From the NCBI GenBank assembly GCA_017503325.1, contig JAFVTI010000019.1, forward strand, positions 1 to 57,806: 57,806 nt of DNA, given 5' to 3'. A model generated the notes under the pieces. It saw only the letters and a program-made list of their open reading frames with translations, was not told the origin of the DNA and did no database searches. Positions 18,480 to 27,184 of this stretch are shown here, one piece after another; the stretch's first letter is position 1; every line of letters starts with the position of its first letter. The position numbers were made by a program, and so were the translations under genes. The stretch comes from Clostridia bacterium. GTDB taxonomy: Bacteria > Bacillota > Clostridia > Oscillospirales > CAG-272.

Positions 18480-18848
18480 TCACTTTTTGGGCTTTGACGA
18501 AAAGCACAAGGTCGCGATATATCCGAACACCAAGGCAGCCGCCGTGCCGCCTGCTGCGGCCCTGAGCCCGCCCGTGAGCGCACCCAAAAGTCCTTGCTCG
18601 TCCACCGCCTCGCGCACGCCCTTGGAGATCAGATATCCAAATCCTGTCAGAGGGGTTGTTGCCCCAGCCCCCGCAAGCTTGATCAGCGGCTCGTAAAGGC
18701 CGACAGCCCCCAAGATCACGCCTGCGACCACGTAAAGCACCAAGATCCTTGCAGGGGTCAGGCGCGTCAGGTCGATCAGCAGCTGCGCGATCACACAAAG
18801 CGCGCCGCCGACCGCAAATGCCCAAATATAATTCCAGATCCAATCCAT
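18480..18848 (-). CDS. spoVAE: stage V sporulation protein AE
   Basis: A component of the SpoVA channel that moves dipicolinic acid into the forespore and out on germination. The 122-residue membrane protein has about four hydrophobic segments and family motifs (FAVGGALCVIAQLLID, GAVGLYEPLIKLAGAGAT, PLTGFGYLISKGV). It starts 1 nt after the spoVAD stop, so the pair is coupled. Confidence 0.93.
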   Translation of the reverse strand: MDWIWNYIWAFAVGGALCVIAQLLIDLTRLTPARILVLYVVAGVILGAVGLYEPLIKLAGAGATTPLTGFGYLISKGVREAVDEQGLLGALTGGLRAAAGGTAAALVFGYIATLCFSSKPKK

Positions 18849-18849
18849 A

Positions 18850-19857
18850 TCAATTCCCCTTTCTGATTCTGACCAGATGCCCGATGGCAGGAATGCTTTG
18901 CCCCTGCTTGAGCGCGTCGGGGCTCATCATCGCCCCCGTGCCGATCAGCAGCATATCCCTGATCTCACCACTTATGATCTTGGGCAGAAAATACGCCGCC
19001 GTGACCACGCCCGAGCAACCGCAGCCTGAGCCGCCCGCGTGGGTATCCTGCATATGACGCGAATAAATCATGGTGCCGCAATCGGTATACATTGGGGCTG
19101 TCTCGATGCCGTCGGCATACAACAGATCGTGAAAAATGGCGCTGCCCTCCCAGCCAAGGTCACCCGTGACGATGGCGTCGAAGTCCGTAGGTGCCGTGCC
19201 GCTTGCTTCGAAGTACCGCTCCAGCGTATCCACGGCGGCAGGGGCCATGGCTGCGCCCATGTTGGCAGCATCCCGAATGCCCATTTCCAAGGGAATACCC
19301 GGCATGGCCTGCACAATCTGCGCACACGGATCGCCGCCTTCCCTGATGCTGCCCAAAATAAAGGCGGACGAGCCCGTCACCGTCCATTGTGCGGTGGGCG
19401 TACGCTGCGCACCGTATTCCAAGGGGGTGCGATACTGACGCTCGGCAGACGAATTGTGCGACGAGGTCACGGCCGCGGCGTGTCGCACGTATCCCGCGCT
19501 GACCAGCACAGAGCCGAGCAAAAGCCCGAGCGCTGCTGTAGAGCAAGCACCGTACAGCCCGAAATACGGCACGCCAAAATCCAAAAGGCCGTACGCCGAG
19601 CCGATGCATTGATTGAGCAAGTCTCCTGCAAGGATCGCGTCAAGGCTATCCCGGTCTCTGCCCCATTTGGCAAGTGCGACACCAAGCGCGCGCCGCTGCA
19701 TTTCGCTCTCGGCCTTCTCCCAAGTCTTTTGCCCGAATCTGTCATCCGTGTCATGCATGTCAAATAAGTTCCCAAGCGGACCCTCGCGCTCCTTGCAGCC
19801 CACCACGCTGCCCGCGCACAGAATGGCGGCATCCAGTTCAAATAATCCATTTTTCAT
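18850..19857 (-). CDS. spoVAD: stage V sporulation protein AD
   Basis: The 335-residue cytosolic, thiolase-fold subunit of the SpoVA dipicolinate channel, which binds dipicolinic acid in Bacillus. Signatures are GLYGACSTAALGLLLGS, TGSSAFILGS, TGDLGWEGSAIFHDLL and THAGGSGCGCSGVV. Ribosome site ggggtgat precedes the start. Possible sigma-G boxes on the minus strand are GCATATT (19909-19915) and TAATACT (19885-19891), 17 bp apart. The usual upstream partner spoVAC is absent; the next gene upstream is the divergent udp. Confidence 0.95.
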   Translation of the reverse strand: MKNGLFELDAAILCAGSVVGCKEREGPLGNLFDMHDTDDRFGQKTWEKAESEMQRRALGVALAKWGRDRDSLDAILAGDLLNQCIGSAYGLLDFGVPYFGLYGACSTAALGLLLGSVLVSAGYVRHAAAVTSSHNSSAERQYRTPLEYGAQRTPTAQWTVTGSSAFILGSIREGGDPCAQIVQAMPGIPLEMGIRDAANMGAAMAPAAVDTLERYFEASGTAPTDFDAIVTGDLGWEGSAIFHDLLYADGIETAPMYTDCGTMIYSRHMQDTHAGGSGCGCSGVVTAAYFLPKIISGEIRDMLLIGTGAMMSPDALKQGQSIPAIGHLVRIRKGN

Positions 19858-19904
19858 AAAATCACCCCAAAATTACATACTAACAGTATTATTTTCACTC
19901 CCTC

Positions 19905-19933
19905 TTGCAATATGCCCGAAAATGTGTTACAAT
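19905..19933 (+). promoter_or_regulatory. sigma-A promoter of udp
   Basis: TTGCAA at 19905-19910, a 17-bp spacer, TACAAT at 19928-19933. It overlaps the putative leftward sigma-G -35 region of spoVAD. Confidence 0.65.
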
Positions 19934-19978
19934 GGTGATGGGAATATCTGAAGAATACTGAATTTTTTGGAGGTTTTT

Positions 19979-20758
19979 ATGCTTTCAACGCATACAGAGC
20001 AATATCATATCAAGGCAAGCGAAGGCCAGACAGGCGGCTATTGCATCCTCCCCGGTGACCCCGGCAGATGCGAGAAGATCGCGAAATATTTTGACAATCC
20101 AAGACACCTTGTGACCAACAGAGAATATAACATCTGGGTAGGCGAGCTTTGCGGCAAGCCCGTCAGCGTTTGCTCCACGGGCATCGGCGGCCCTTCTGCG
20201 GCTATCGCCATGGAGGAGCTGGTGGCATGCGGCACGCATACCTTTATCCGCGTGGGCACTTGCGGCGGCATCAATCTCAAGGTGCAGGCGGGTGACGTAG
20301 TCATCGCCACGGGTGCGGTGCGCCAGGACGGCACGTCACGCGAGTATGCGCCCATTGAGTTCCCTGCCGTTTCGGATCCCGAGGTATTGATCGCGCTGAT
20401 GCAGGCGGCAGACGCGCAAGGTCTGCGCTCGCACGCAGGCGTGGTGCAGGCCAAGGATTCGTTCTACGGCCAGCATTCCCCGAACAGAATGCCGATCGCA
20501 GGCGAGCTGAATGCAAAATGGGAGGCTTGGAAGCGACTGGGCGTGCTGGCAAGCGAGATGGAATCGGGCGCGCTGTTCACGGTTGCGGCATCTTTGGGCG
20601 TCAGAGCGGGCGCATGCTTCTCCGTGGTTTGGAACCAGGAGAGAGCCAACCTTGGCATGGACAGCGAGGATGAATCCGCCGAGCAGCATGACACGGACAG
20701 AGCCATCAGAACCGCCATCGAGGCACTCAAAATCCTCATCCAAAAGGACGCGCAATAA
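19979..20758 (+). CDS. udp: uridine phosphorylase
   Basis: Splits uridine with phosphate to uracil and ribose-1-phosphate in pyrimidine salvage. The protein has 259 residues. Nucleoside phosphorylase signatures are [18 protein letters not shown] (phosphate loop), [11 protein letters not shown], and [15 protein letters not shown] with the ribose-binding Glu-Met-Glu. Ribosome site ttggagg precedes ATG 19979. It is a single-gene unit. Confidence 0.95.
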   Translation: MLSTHTEQYHIKASEGQTGGYCILPGDPGRCEKIAKYFDNPRHLVTNREYNIWVGELCGKPVSVCSTGIGGPSAAIAMEELVACGTHTFIRVGTCGGINLKVQAGDVVIATGAVRQDGTSREYAPIEFPAVSDPEVLIALMQAADAQGLRSHAGVVQAKDSFYGQHSPNRMPIAGELNAKWEAWKRLGVLASEMESGALFTVAASLGVRAGACFSVVWNQERANLGMDSEDESAEQHDTDRAIRTAIEALKILIQKDAQ

Positions 20759-20777
20759 ATTCGGACGCCCCAACTCA

Positions 20778-21112
20778 TGAAAGTTTTTGCGTCGCTTTTT
20801 TCAAAAAGCGACTGGGGTTCGGGGCAACGCCCCGAAAAAACGCCGTTTTTGGTTCTTTTTGCGGCAATTTTGCCAAAAAGAACGGAAGCAATTTTCTCAC
20901 ATAAACGAAAAAGGGAGCTGCCTATCAAGGTAACTCCCTTATTCTTTTACGTTGAGTAAGCTCTTTTCGTTCTTTTTCTTGGCTTTGTAGCCGCAAGAAA
21001 AAGAACCAAAAAGAACGGCGAGTTAAGAATTTCGCGCCTGCGGGCGCGACGCGGGGCGCTGCCCCACGTCCCCGCAAACTTTTGAAAAAGTTTGATCAAA
21101 ACTTTTCAAAAG
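20778..21112. repeat. hairpin-rich intergenic repeat cluster
   Basis: Between udp and the GH78-like gene lie at least six consecutive hairpins: gtcgcttttttcaaaaagcgac, cggggcaacgccccg, gttctttttgcggcaattttgcc.., aagggag..ctccctt (20911-20940, the likely udp terminator), gttctttttcttgg..caagaaaaagaac and a long stem at 21078-21112. Several words (ggggc, aaaaagaac) recur in inverted order on the two sides of 20940, so the whole behaves as a decayed inverted repeat element. Confidence 0.5.
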
Positions 21113-21131
21113 TCAGGTCGCCAGAAACTGA

Positions 21132-23246
21132 TTACTTAACCAGGCCAAGGTGCTCCATCCAGTACAGCACGTGAGAGGCAAAGCCGTGGTTGCAGCTTGC
21201 GTGATCCGCCGTCAGCTCCCAAAGCGTGCCCGTTCTGTCTGCCATGTACGTAAAGTAGCCCTTGATGTTCTCATACAGCGCCTCGTGACAGCCGTATCTG
21301 TCAAGCAGATCAAGACGCAGATAGTTGCCGATAAACGCGTTGGCTACCCAGATCTCGGGATAAACGCCCTTCTTGACGCGGTCGGGGCCGAAATCGTTGA
21401 CCAGCGTATTCCACAGCCAGGGATGGCTCTCGGGCGTTGCAATGCCGCAGAAGAATGCGTAATACTGGCAGGCCTCGGTTCTCTCTCCCGACAGCTCAAG
21501 CTTTCCGTCTCTTCTATACATGTTGTCGCAGAAGAAGCCGCTCTCTGTCATGCTCATCTTGGCAATGGTCTCTCTCAGCTTTGCAGCCTCGTCCTTCAAG
21601 GGCTCGTCACCGTACAGCTCAGCAATGGTGTCCATCATGGTTGCATACAGCATGTTGGTTGCAAACGAAACGTCCTGTACCAGCTCGTTTGCCTTGGACC
21701 ATTCCACAAATACCCAGCTCTGCAGCTTCTCAAGCAGACCGTATTCGTTCTCAAACGGGCGGAAGAAGTTGAGCAGCGCATATACTCTGTCCTTGGCCTC
21801 GGCTACAAGCTCATAGTCGCCCGATCTCTTTGCATACTCGCCAAGCTCAACCACGTACCACATCGCCCAGTTGGGGATATAGGTATGGTCGTTGTGATCT
21901 GCGGGATAGCACATGGGCAGCATGCCCTCGGGGATAAACTCAAACTTTTCGGGCATTAAGAAATTGGAAAGGAAAGCCTTTTCCACGTCGGATCTGCCTG
22001 TCAGCGTCTTTTCCACGCGCGAGGTAAAGAAGCTGTCGCACAGCCAGCCTGCTCTCTCACGAGAGGGGCAGTCCATGTAAATATCCACGGTATTTGCGCG
22101 GAAGGTCTCGACTGCAGCGTCGTAAATGCGGCGCATCGCGTCGTCCTCACCCACGAATTTTGCAGTAATCTTGCCCGCGGGGAATGCTACCTTGAACAGT
22201 CGCAAGCCCTTGACGGTGAACGAGCAGCCCTTGGCCACAAGGCGGATATAACGCATGGTGTAAGGCTCCTGGCAACGGATATTGTAAGAGCCGTTCTCGG
22301 CACGCACGACTACGATGTTGGAGGTGCCGTTACGGAAGCAGTTGAGCTGTCCGCCCGGAATCAGCTCGTCAAACAGCACGTAAAGCTCTCCCTTGCCGCA
22401 AGCCTCGAGTTCAAACTCAAAGATACCCGTATAGTTGACGCCCATGTCCACGTCCACGTAGGTCTCTGCGCATACGGGGATGGCAGCTGCGCCTATCTCA
22501 TAGGGCTTGGGGTCGGAGAATGCCATGTGGGAAGCGGTCTCGTAGGATCTGAATTCCAGCTCCTCGACAGGATAACCAAAGAACTCGTCGTAGATCTTGG
22601 TCACCTCGCGGTTGCCGTATACGGGACGGGTTTCGTCATACGACACACTACCCGTAGCAAATACGGCCTTGGGATACAGCTCCTCGACCTCTCCGTAGGG
22701 CACGTCGCGGCAAATGAATTCCTTTTCTTCGGTCAGCGAAAGCTCGACGGGAGCACTCTTCTTTTCGGGAGCCAGATCGTAGCACTCCACCATGTGACGC
22801 TGGAAGGAATATCTCTGCACTTTGGTCATTCTCTCGTCCACACCCTGTACAGAGAAGCCGACAACGGGAGCATCGGTGTATGCGACCACCTCGCCGCCCA
22901 CCAAAAGCTCTGCGCAAACGAACGAGGGCTTGTCTAAGTAATGGAAGGAGTTGACGTTATAGCCCGCGATGCGGATGCAAAGCGTATTCTCGCCGTCAGA
23001 AAGCAGATCGGTCAGCACCAGCTCATCGGCACGGTAGTAGCCGTGACCCGCCCTTGCAGGGCCGTGTGCAATGATCTTGCCGTTCAAAAGAACCGTGAAC
23101 GAGCAGTGTGCGGCAAGTGCCAGCACGACAGGCTTATCGGATTTTTGAATGCTTGTACACAAGGCAATGGTGCGGTTCATGACCTTTTCGGTACCGCACT
23201 CCCATACGGGGCGTGCCTTGATAAATGAATACTTGTGAACGTTCAT
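21132..23246 (-). CDS. GH78-like alpha-L-rhamnosidase family protein
   Basis: The 704-residue protein without a signal peptide, so cytoplasmic. The N-terminal 350 residues are beta-sandwich modules (ALAAHCSFTVLLNGKIIAHGPARAGHGYYR). The C-terminal (alpha/alpha)6 barrel begins near 370 with the family motif YMDCPSRERAGWLCDS, corresponding to the DCPxRxExxGWxGD signature with its catalytic-region acids. GTLWELTADHASCNHGFASH near the end is also typical. Rhamnose specificity is inferred. It is the last gene of an operon with a GH39-like protein and an M29 aminopeptidase; the gap to the GH39-like gene is 22 bp. Confidence 0.8.
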   Translation of the reverse strand: MNVHKYSFIKARPVWECGTEKVMNRTIALCTSIQKSDKPVVLALAAHCSFTVLLNGKIIAHGPARAGHGYYRADELVLTDLLSDGENTLCIRIAGYNVNSFHYLDKPSFVCAELLVGGEVVAYTDAPVVGFSVQGVDERMTKVQRYSFQRHMVECYDLAPEKKSAPVELSLTEEKEFICRDVPYGEVEELYPKAVFATGSVSYDETRPVYGNREVTKIYDEFFGYPVEELEFRSYETASHMAFSDPKPYEIGAAAIPVCAETYVDVDMGVNYTGIFEFELEACGKGELYVLFDELIPGGQLNCFRNGTSNIVVVRAENGSYNIRCQEPYTMRYIRLVAKGCSFTVKGLRLFKVAFPAGKITAKFVGEDDAMRRIYDAAVETFRANTVDIYMDCPSRERAGWLCDSFFTSRVEKTLTGRSDVEKAFLSNFLMPEKFEFIPEGMLPMCYPADHNDHTYIPNWAMWYVVELGEYAKRSGDYELVAEAKDRVYALLNFFRPFENEYGLLEKLQSWVFVEWSKANELVQDVSFATNMLYATMMDTIAELYGDEPLKDEAAKLRETIAKMSMTESGFFCDNMYRRDGKLELSGERTEACQYYAFFCGIATPESHPWLWNTLVNDFGPDRVKKGVYPEIWVANAFIGNYLRLDLLDRYGCHEALYENIKGYFTYMADRTGTLWELTADHASCNHGFASHVLYWMEHLGLVK

Positions 23247-23268
23247 GTCATTCTCTCCTTTAATTCCA

Positions 23269-24555
23269 TTAGTATAGTTGAATCAAAATCAATGCGTATT
23301 TGCTCACGGAAATGCAGATCTGGCGGCTCATGCCCAAAAGCGGCAGAGTTTGCACGTGTGTAAGGTCACGCACGCCGTCCAGAATCAGCACGTCCGCGCT
23401 GTAAACATTGTCGGGCAGGTTGTCAAGACGGATATCCACAAGTCCTGCACCGTCCGAAACAGAGATCAGCACAGCACCCGCGCGGTCACCGATGGATGCT
23501 GCTGCGTCCACGCCGCTGCCCTGCGCGTCGCAATACACCGCGCTTCCCTGCCTGTACAGCACATCGTATGCGCGAAAGGCGTGCGAGGGCTTGGTAGGAT
23601 TGCCAAACCGATCGCAAATGCCGCACAGAGCCGAAATATCGGGCTGTGCATCGTAATAGGTGGCCGACTCGATTCCGAATGCATTCTGCATCTTCAGCAG
23701 TGCAGAAGCGCAAAAAATCGCGCCACCCAGCGAATGCAACCGCTCGTACGCCTCCTGCTTTTGCGCGGGAGTCAGCACGCCCGCATCGGGCCTTGTGCAG
23801 TTCCACTCGGAAATATGAATGGGCAGATGCGCCATGTCGCTCTTTTGCAGGTAAGCCGAGAGCTTATTTGCTCCCGCAAGGGCTGCGTCGGGCGTTTCTC
23901 CGTACGCACAGACCGACACAAAATCCAGCGGCACCTGCTTTTTCTTGCAGTACTTGATAAACTCGCGCGCCATCGCGCCGTAGTCGGCAAAGCCCATGCC
24001 GCCGACCTGCAGAGTGGGATCGTAAGACTTGACTCCGTGCGCCACCTTTTCGTAAAAGGCAAACACGGCAGCGTTGCCCACGTCCTTCATGGCGTCCGGA
24101 GTCGCCCATACCTCAAAGCATTGAATGCCCGCGTGCATGCCGTCTGCCCATCCGTCGTTGTAATGGCGGATGATATTGGTACAGACGCGCACCCACTTGT
24201 CCGCGTTTTCGGGGAAGGCATAGTGCCAGCCGTTGTCACTCTCACCAAGTCGATATACGATCTCGGCACCGCTCTCCAGCGCGGCCTTGATCAGCGCGTC
24301 GGTGGGCGCGAAGCGATAGCTGCCCGGATCATATTCATCGGCAGACGTATCGGGAAAAATGGCGGAGACGTTGACGTACAGCCCTGCCTGCTTGCCTCCC
24401 GCATCAGCAAAGCGCACCTGCGGCACGCCCATAGCGTGAAACAGCTCCGAAAGATCCGCCCCCGGGGAAAGTGGGCCGTTACACATGCCGTGCAGCGGCT
24501 TGATCTGCCCCGTAACTGACGCAAAGTCTACCGTGACCAGCTTTCGTTCGGTCAT
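23269..24555 (-). CDS. GH39-like TIM-barrel protein lacking the acid/base Glu
   Basis: The 428-residue protein has no signal peptide. It follows the plan of GH39 (clan GH-A) beta-xylosidases: N-terminal GMCNGPLSPG, barrel, and a small beta domain. The putative nucleophile is Glu250 in IHISEWNCT. At the place where the family has FEVWNEPN, with Glu as acid/base, this protein reads FEVWATPD, with Ala151-Thr152. It may therefore be inactive, use another acid, or have a different activity. It starts 1 nt after the aminopeptidase stop, without a clear ribosome site, so translation is probably coupled. Confidence 0.75.
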   Translation of the reverse strand: MTERKLVTVDFASVTGQIKPLHGMCNGPLSPGADLSELFHAMGVPQVRFADAGGKQAGLYVNVSAIFPDTSADEYDPGSYRFAPTDALIKAALESGAEIVYRLGESDNGWHYAFPENADKWVRVCTNIIRHYNDGWADGMHAGIQCFEVWATPDAMKDVGNAAVFAFYEKVAHGVKSYDPTLQVGGMGFADYGAMAREFIKYCKKKQVPLDFVSVCAYGETPDAALAGANKLSAYLQKSDMAHLPIHISEWNCTRPDAGVLTPAQKQEAYERLHSLGGAIFCASALLKMQNAFGIESATYYDAQPDISALCGICDRFGNPTKPSHAFRAYDVLYRQGSAVYCDAQGSGVDAAASIGDRAGAVLISVSDGAGLVDIRLDNLPDNVYSADVLILDGVRDLTHVQTLPLLGMSRQICISVSKYALILIQLY

Positions 24556-24556
24556 A

Positions 24557-25798
24557 TCAGAACGCCCAGTTTCCGTTCTCGAAGATCTGCACCATCTTGC
24601 CGTCGGCCGTCTCTCCAACGATCGAAAGATCAGCCGTGCCGATCATAAAGTCCACGTGGATCATGGAATCGTTGATGCCCTTCTCGTGCGCCTCGGCCAA
24701 GGAGTACTTGTCGTAGTCCTTCAGACAATTGGTAAAGCCCGCGCCCATTGCCAGGTGGCAGGCAGCGTTTTCGTCAAACAGCGTCTCGTAGAAGGTAATG
24801 CCGCTGTTACGGATGGGGGAATCGTAAGGCACGAGTGCGCACTCGCCAAGCATGGCAGCGCCTGCGTCCATGGTGATCATCTGATTTAAGAGATCCTCAC
24901 CCTGCTCTGCGTGCGCCTCAACTGCCCGGCCGCCCTCAAATCTCAGCCAGAACTTGTCGATCACCTCGCCGCGATAGGAAAGCGGCAGGCTGGAATACAC
25001 CACGCCCTCGGCAGAGCCCGCCTTGGGCGAGGTAAAGGTCTCCTCGGTGGGAATGTTGGGGTTGTAGTATTCCCCGCCCAGCGTGTTCTCACCGCCGCCA
25101 AGGAACACCCCGTCCTCGATCAGACCCACGTGCAGATCGGTGCCGTTCTCGCTCTTATAGTGCAGCTTGACAAGGCCGAGGCTGTTGAGATACGCACACT
25201 TCTCGGCAAAATTCTTGTTGTGCTTGTCCCATTCAGCAACCGAATCCAGCAGATTGCCCTCGGCATCCAGCACGCGGGAGGTATACAGAATGGCATGCCA
25301 AAGCTTTTCCACAGCCGCACTTGCGCGCATGCCCGGGAATACCTTCTTTGCCCAGGCCTCGCCCGGAACGGCGGCAATACACCACTTGTATTTATTATCC
25401 ATCGCATCGCGATAGGGCTTGATGATGGGATAGCGCATCTGCGCTGCCTTGGAGTTCTTTGCCTGGTCCATGCCCTTCAGGCCGTCGGGGTCATCCGAGA
25501 GCAAATACAGCATAGCGGGGTTCTTTTCAAGGCGATATTTGAGTCTTGCCTCTTCGAATTCCTCCACCGTGCCAAGGCTCTTGAGAGAGCGATACTTGAC
25601 CGAGAGCTTGGTCAGCGGCTGATAGCCCCAGTCCACGATGACGCGTGCAGCGCCCTTGCGGTAAGCGGCCTCGGTAACCATCGCCACAAATTCGGGCTGA
25701 TCAAGAGACGCGGTGATCATGACCACATCACCCTTTTTAATGCTCAAGCCGCACTTGACCAGCAGCTTGGCATATTCCTTCAGAACTGTTTTTTTCAT
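24557..25798 (-). CDS. M29-family aminopeptidase
   Basis: A cytoplasmic metal-dependent aminopeptidase of the thermophilic (AmpS/PepS/AmpT) family, 413 residues. The metal-site motifs are GGENTLGGEYYNPNIPTEE, GECALVPYDS, FYETLFDENAACHLAMG and MIHVDFMIG, giving the Glu, Glu, His, His and Asp ligands typical of M29. I chose the ATG at 25798 (MKKTVLKEY) because ggaaagg is then about 10 bp away; starts at 25807 and 25819 are possible. First gene of the three-gene leftward operon. Confidence 0.9.
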   Translation of the reverse strand: MKKTVLKEYAKLLVKCGLSIKKGDVVMITASLDQPEFVAMVTEAAYRKGAARVIVDWGYQPLTKLSVKYRSLKSLGTVEEFEEARLKYRLEKNPAMLYLLSDDPDGLKGMDQAKNSKAAQMRYPIIKPYRDAMDNKYKWCIAAVPGEAWAKKVFPGMRASAAVEKLWHAILYTSRVLDAEGNLLDSVAEWDKHNKNFAEKCAYLNSLGLVKLHYKSENGTDLHVGLIEDGVFLGGGENTLGGEYYNPNIPTEETFTSPKAGSAEGVVYSSLPLSYRGEVIDKFWLRFEGGRAVEAHAEQGEDLLNQMITMDAGAAMLGECALVPYDSPIRNSGITFYETLFDENAACHLAMGAGFTNCLKDYDKYSLAEAHEKGINDSMIHVDFMIGTADLSIVGETADGKMVQIFENGNWAF

Positions 25799-25879
25799 GC
25801 TTTTCATTTTCCTTTCCATGGAAATTCTTATCCCTTGTATTATAACACATTGGGCGGGCTTTGTCACTATTTCGCGCAA

Positions 25880-25912
25880 AAAAATTTGGGCGATCGCACA
25901 TGCGATCGCCCG
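25880..25912 (-). terminator. terminator of the SASP gene
   Basis: On the leftward strand, gggcgatcgca-tgtgcgatcgccc is followed by aaattttttt. Confidence 0.9.
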
Positions 25913-25936
25913 TTTTGTCATATCCTCAGGGTCTTC

Positions 25937-26119
25937 TTACTTGGCCTTGAGAGAGTTCTCGTAGGACTCAACCATCTTCTTAACCATCTGACCGCCGATG
26001 CTGCCTGCCTGCTGAGAGGTCAGCTGGCCGTTGTAGCCCTGGTTCAGAGTAACGCCTACTTCGTTTGCTGCCTGCATCTTGAACTGCTCAAGAGCCTTCT
26101 TTGCTTCCTTGTTTGCCAT
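25937..26119 (-). CDS. alpha/beta-type small acid-soluble spore protein
   Basis: The 60-residue protein coats and protects DNA in dormant spores. Hallmarks are ALEQFKMQAANEVGV, with the GPR-protease-type cleavage region, and GQLTSQQAGSIGGQMVKKM. The start at 26119 follows acaaggag. It is expected to be a forespore sigma-G gene; a candidate CATAA..CAAAATA pair lies upstream at about 26218-26246. The terminator follows at once. Confidence 0.95.
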   Translation of the reverse strand: MANKEAKKALEQFKMQAANEVGVTLNQGYNGQLTSQQAGSIGGQMVKKMVESYENSLKAK

Positions 26120-26367
26120 AATAAATCTCCTTGTTCGGGTCGGCTTCGCGGGCACTTCCCGCGCGCTGCCCTGTCTTTTTTCAAATTCATCTATCTCAAT
26201 GGAGTCCGCAATCTCTTGCGTGCTCTGCTATTATTTTGAACGATGATCCGGGTTTTATGAATGGCAAAATTTAAAAAAATCATGAGTCATTCAGATACCG
26301 TTGCTGCTTACCAAATCTACCGGAACAGATAAATGCCGCCCCCGATTGCGCGGGGGCGTCTATCAGT

Positions 26368-27066
26368 TTACCGTGTATATTCATCATCGATGAAATATTT
26401 GATTCTGCGAGGCTTGGCGACTCCTGCGCAAACGGGACATCCGCTGCCTCTGTATTTTGTCCGTGAGTAAACGTACGCCTCCCAGACGTGATTGTCAGAG
26501 CAGCGCCACCAGACCTTTTTATTACTGCCAAGCGTAACGTCGGACGGTTTCAGTTCCCCATTCAAGGGTTGATACCATTCACTCGCCAATGCAGGTTTCA
26601 GGGTTTCCAGATCGTTAAATCCGGGCAAAGCCTTTCGCCCCGTGCAATAGGGACAGCCTGCACTGTTTTCCTTCGTGCGCGAATAGGGTGCAGATTGCCA
26701 ACTGTGCCCAAGCTCGCATTTCCACCAGACCTTTGTATGCGTGCCGGGGGCTACGCGGTTGGGGTCAAGCTCTCCGTTTTTGTCATAGTCCCACTCGGCG
26801 GCAATCTTCGGGAAAAGCGTGACAAGATCGGTCTCCCCGGGAATCGCCCGATATCCCGCACAATAAGGACAGCGCGTGCCGCCCCCCGCAACACCGTTGA
26901 CCGGTGACTGCCAGCTGTGCCCACGATCGCACTTCCACCAGACCTTTTTCTTGTGATGAATGGATATATCTTGTAGACAAATATCCTTATTTTTTTCGTA
27001 ATCCCAAAGGCTGAGAATGTCAGGACATTTTTCTGCCAAGGTATTTGAAAACATGATGGTTTTCAT
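26368..27066 (-). CDS. triple DUF4379-type zinc-ribbon protein
   Basis: The 232-residue protein contains three copies of a ~60-residue module, each with a VWWKC/VWWRC..GH or DNHxW..CPxCxG pattern (CDRGHSWQSP..CPYCAG; CELGHSWQS..CPYCTG; CSDNHVWEA..CPVCAG). This is the PF14311/DUF4379 treble-clef zinc module, often found in genes near mobile elements and in nuclease fusions. No nuclease domain is attached here. Role unknown. The 248 bp between it and the SASP gene contain only a hairpin at 26338-26360. Confidence 0.8.
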   Translation of the reverse strand: MKTIMFSNTLAEKCPDILSLWDYEKNKDICLQDISIHHKKKVWWKCDRGHSWQSPVNGVAGGGTRCPYCAGYRAIPGETDLVTLFPKIAAEWDYDKNGELDPNRVAPGTHTKVWWKCELGHSWQSAPYSRTKENSAGCPYCTGRKALPGFNDLETLKPALASEWYQPLNGELKPSDVTLGSNKKVWWRCSDNHVWEAYVYSRTKYRGSGCPVCAGVAKPRRIKYFIDDEYTR

Positions 27067-27184
27067 TTTACTATACTATTTTCTACCTTTCATACGGAAG
27101 CCATGCAGTAAAAAAACAGCGTGACTGTCCGAAGAATTGTTTTTTATCAATGCCTGCCGTCAGTGAATACACGCAGCGACATTT

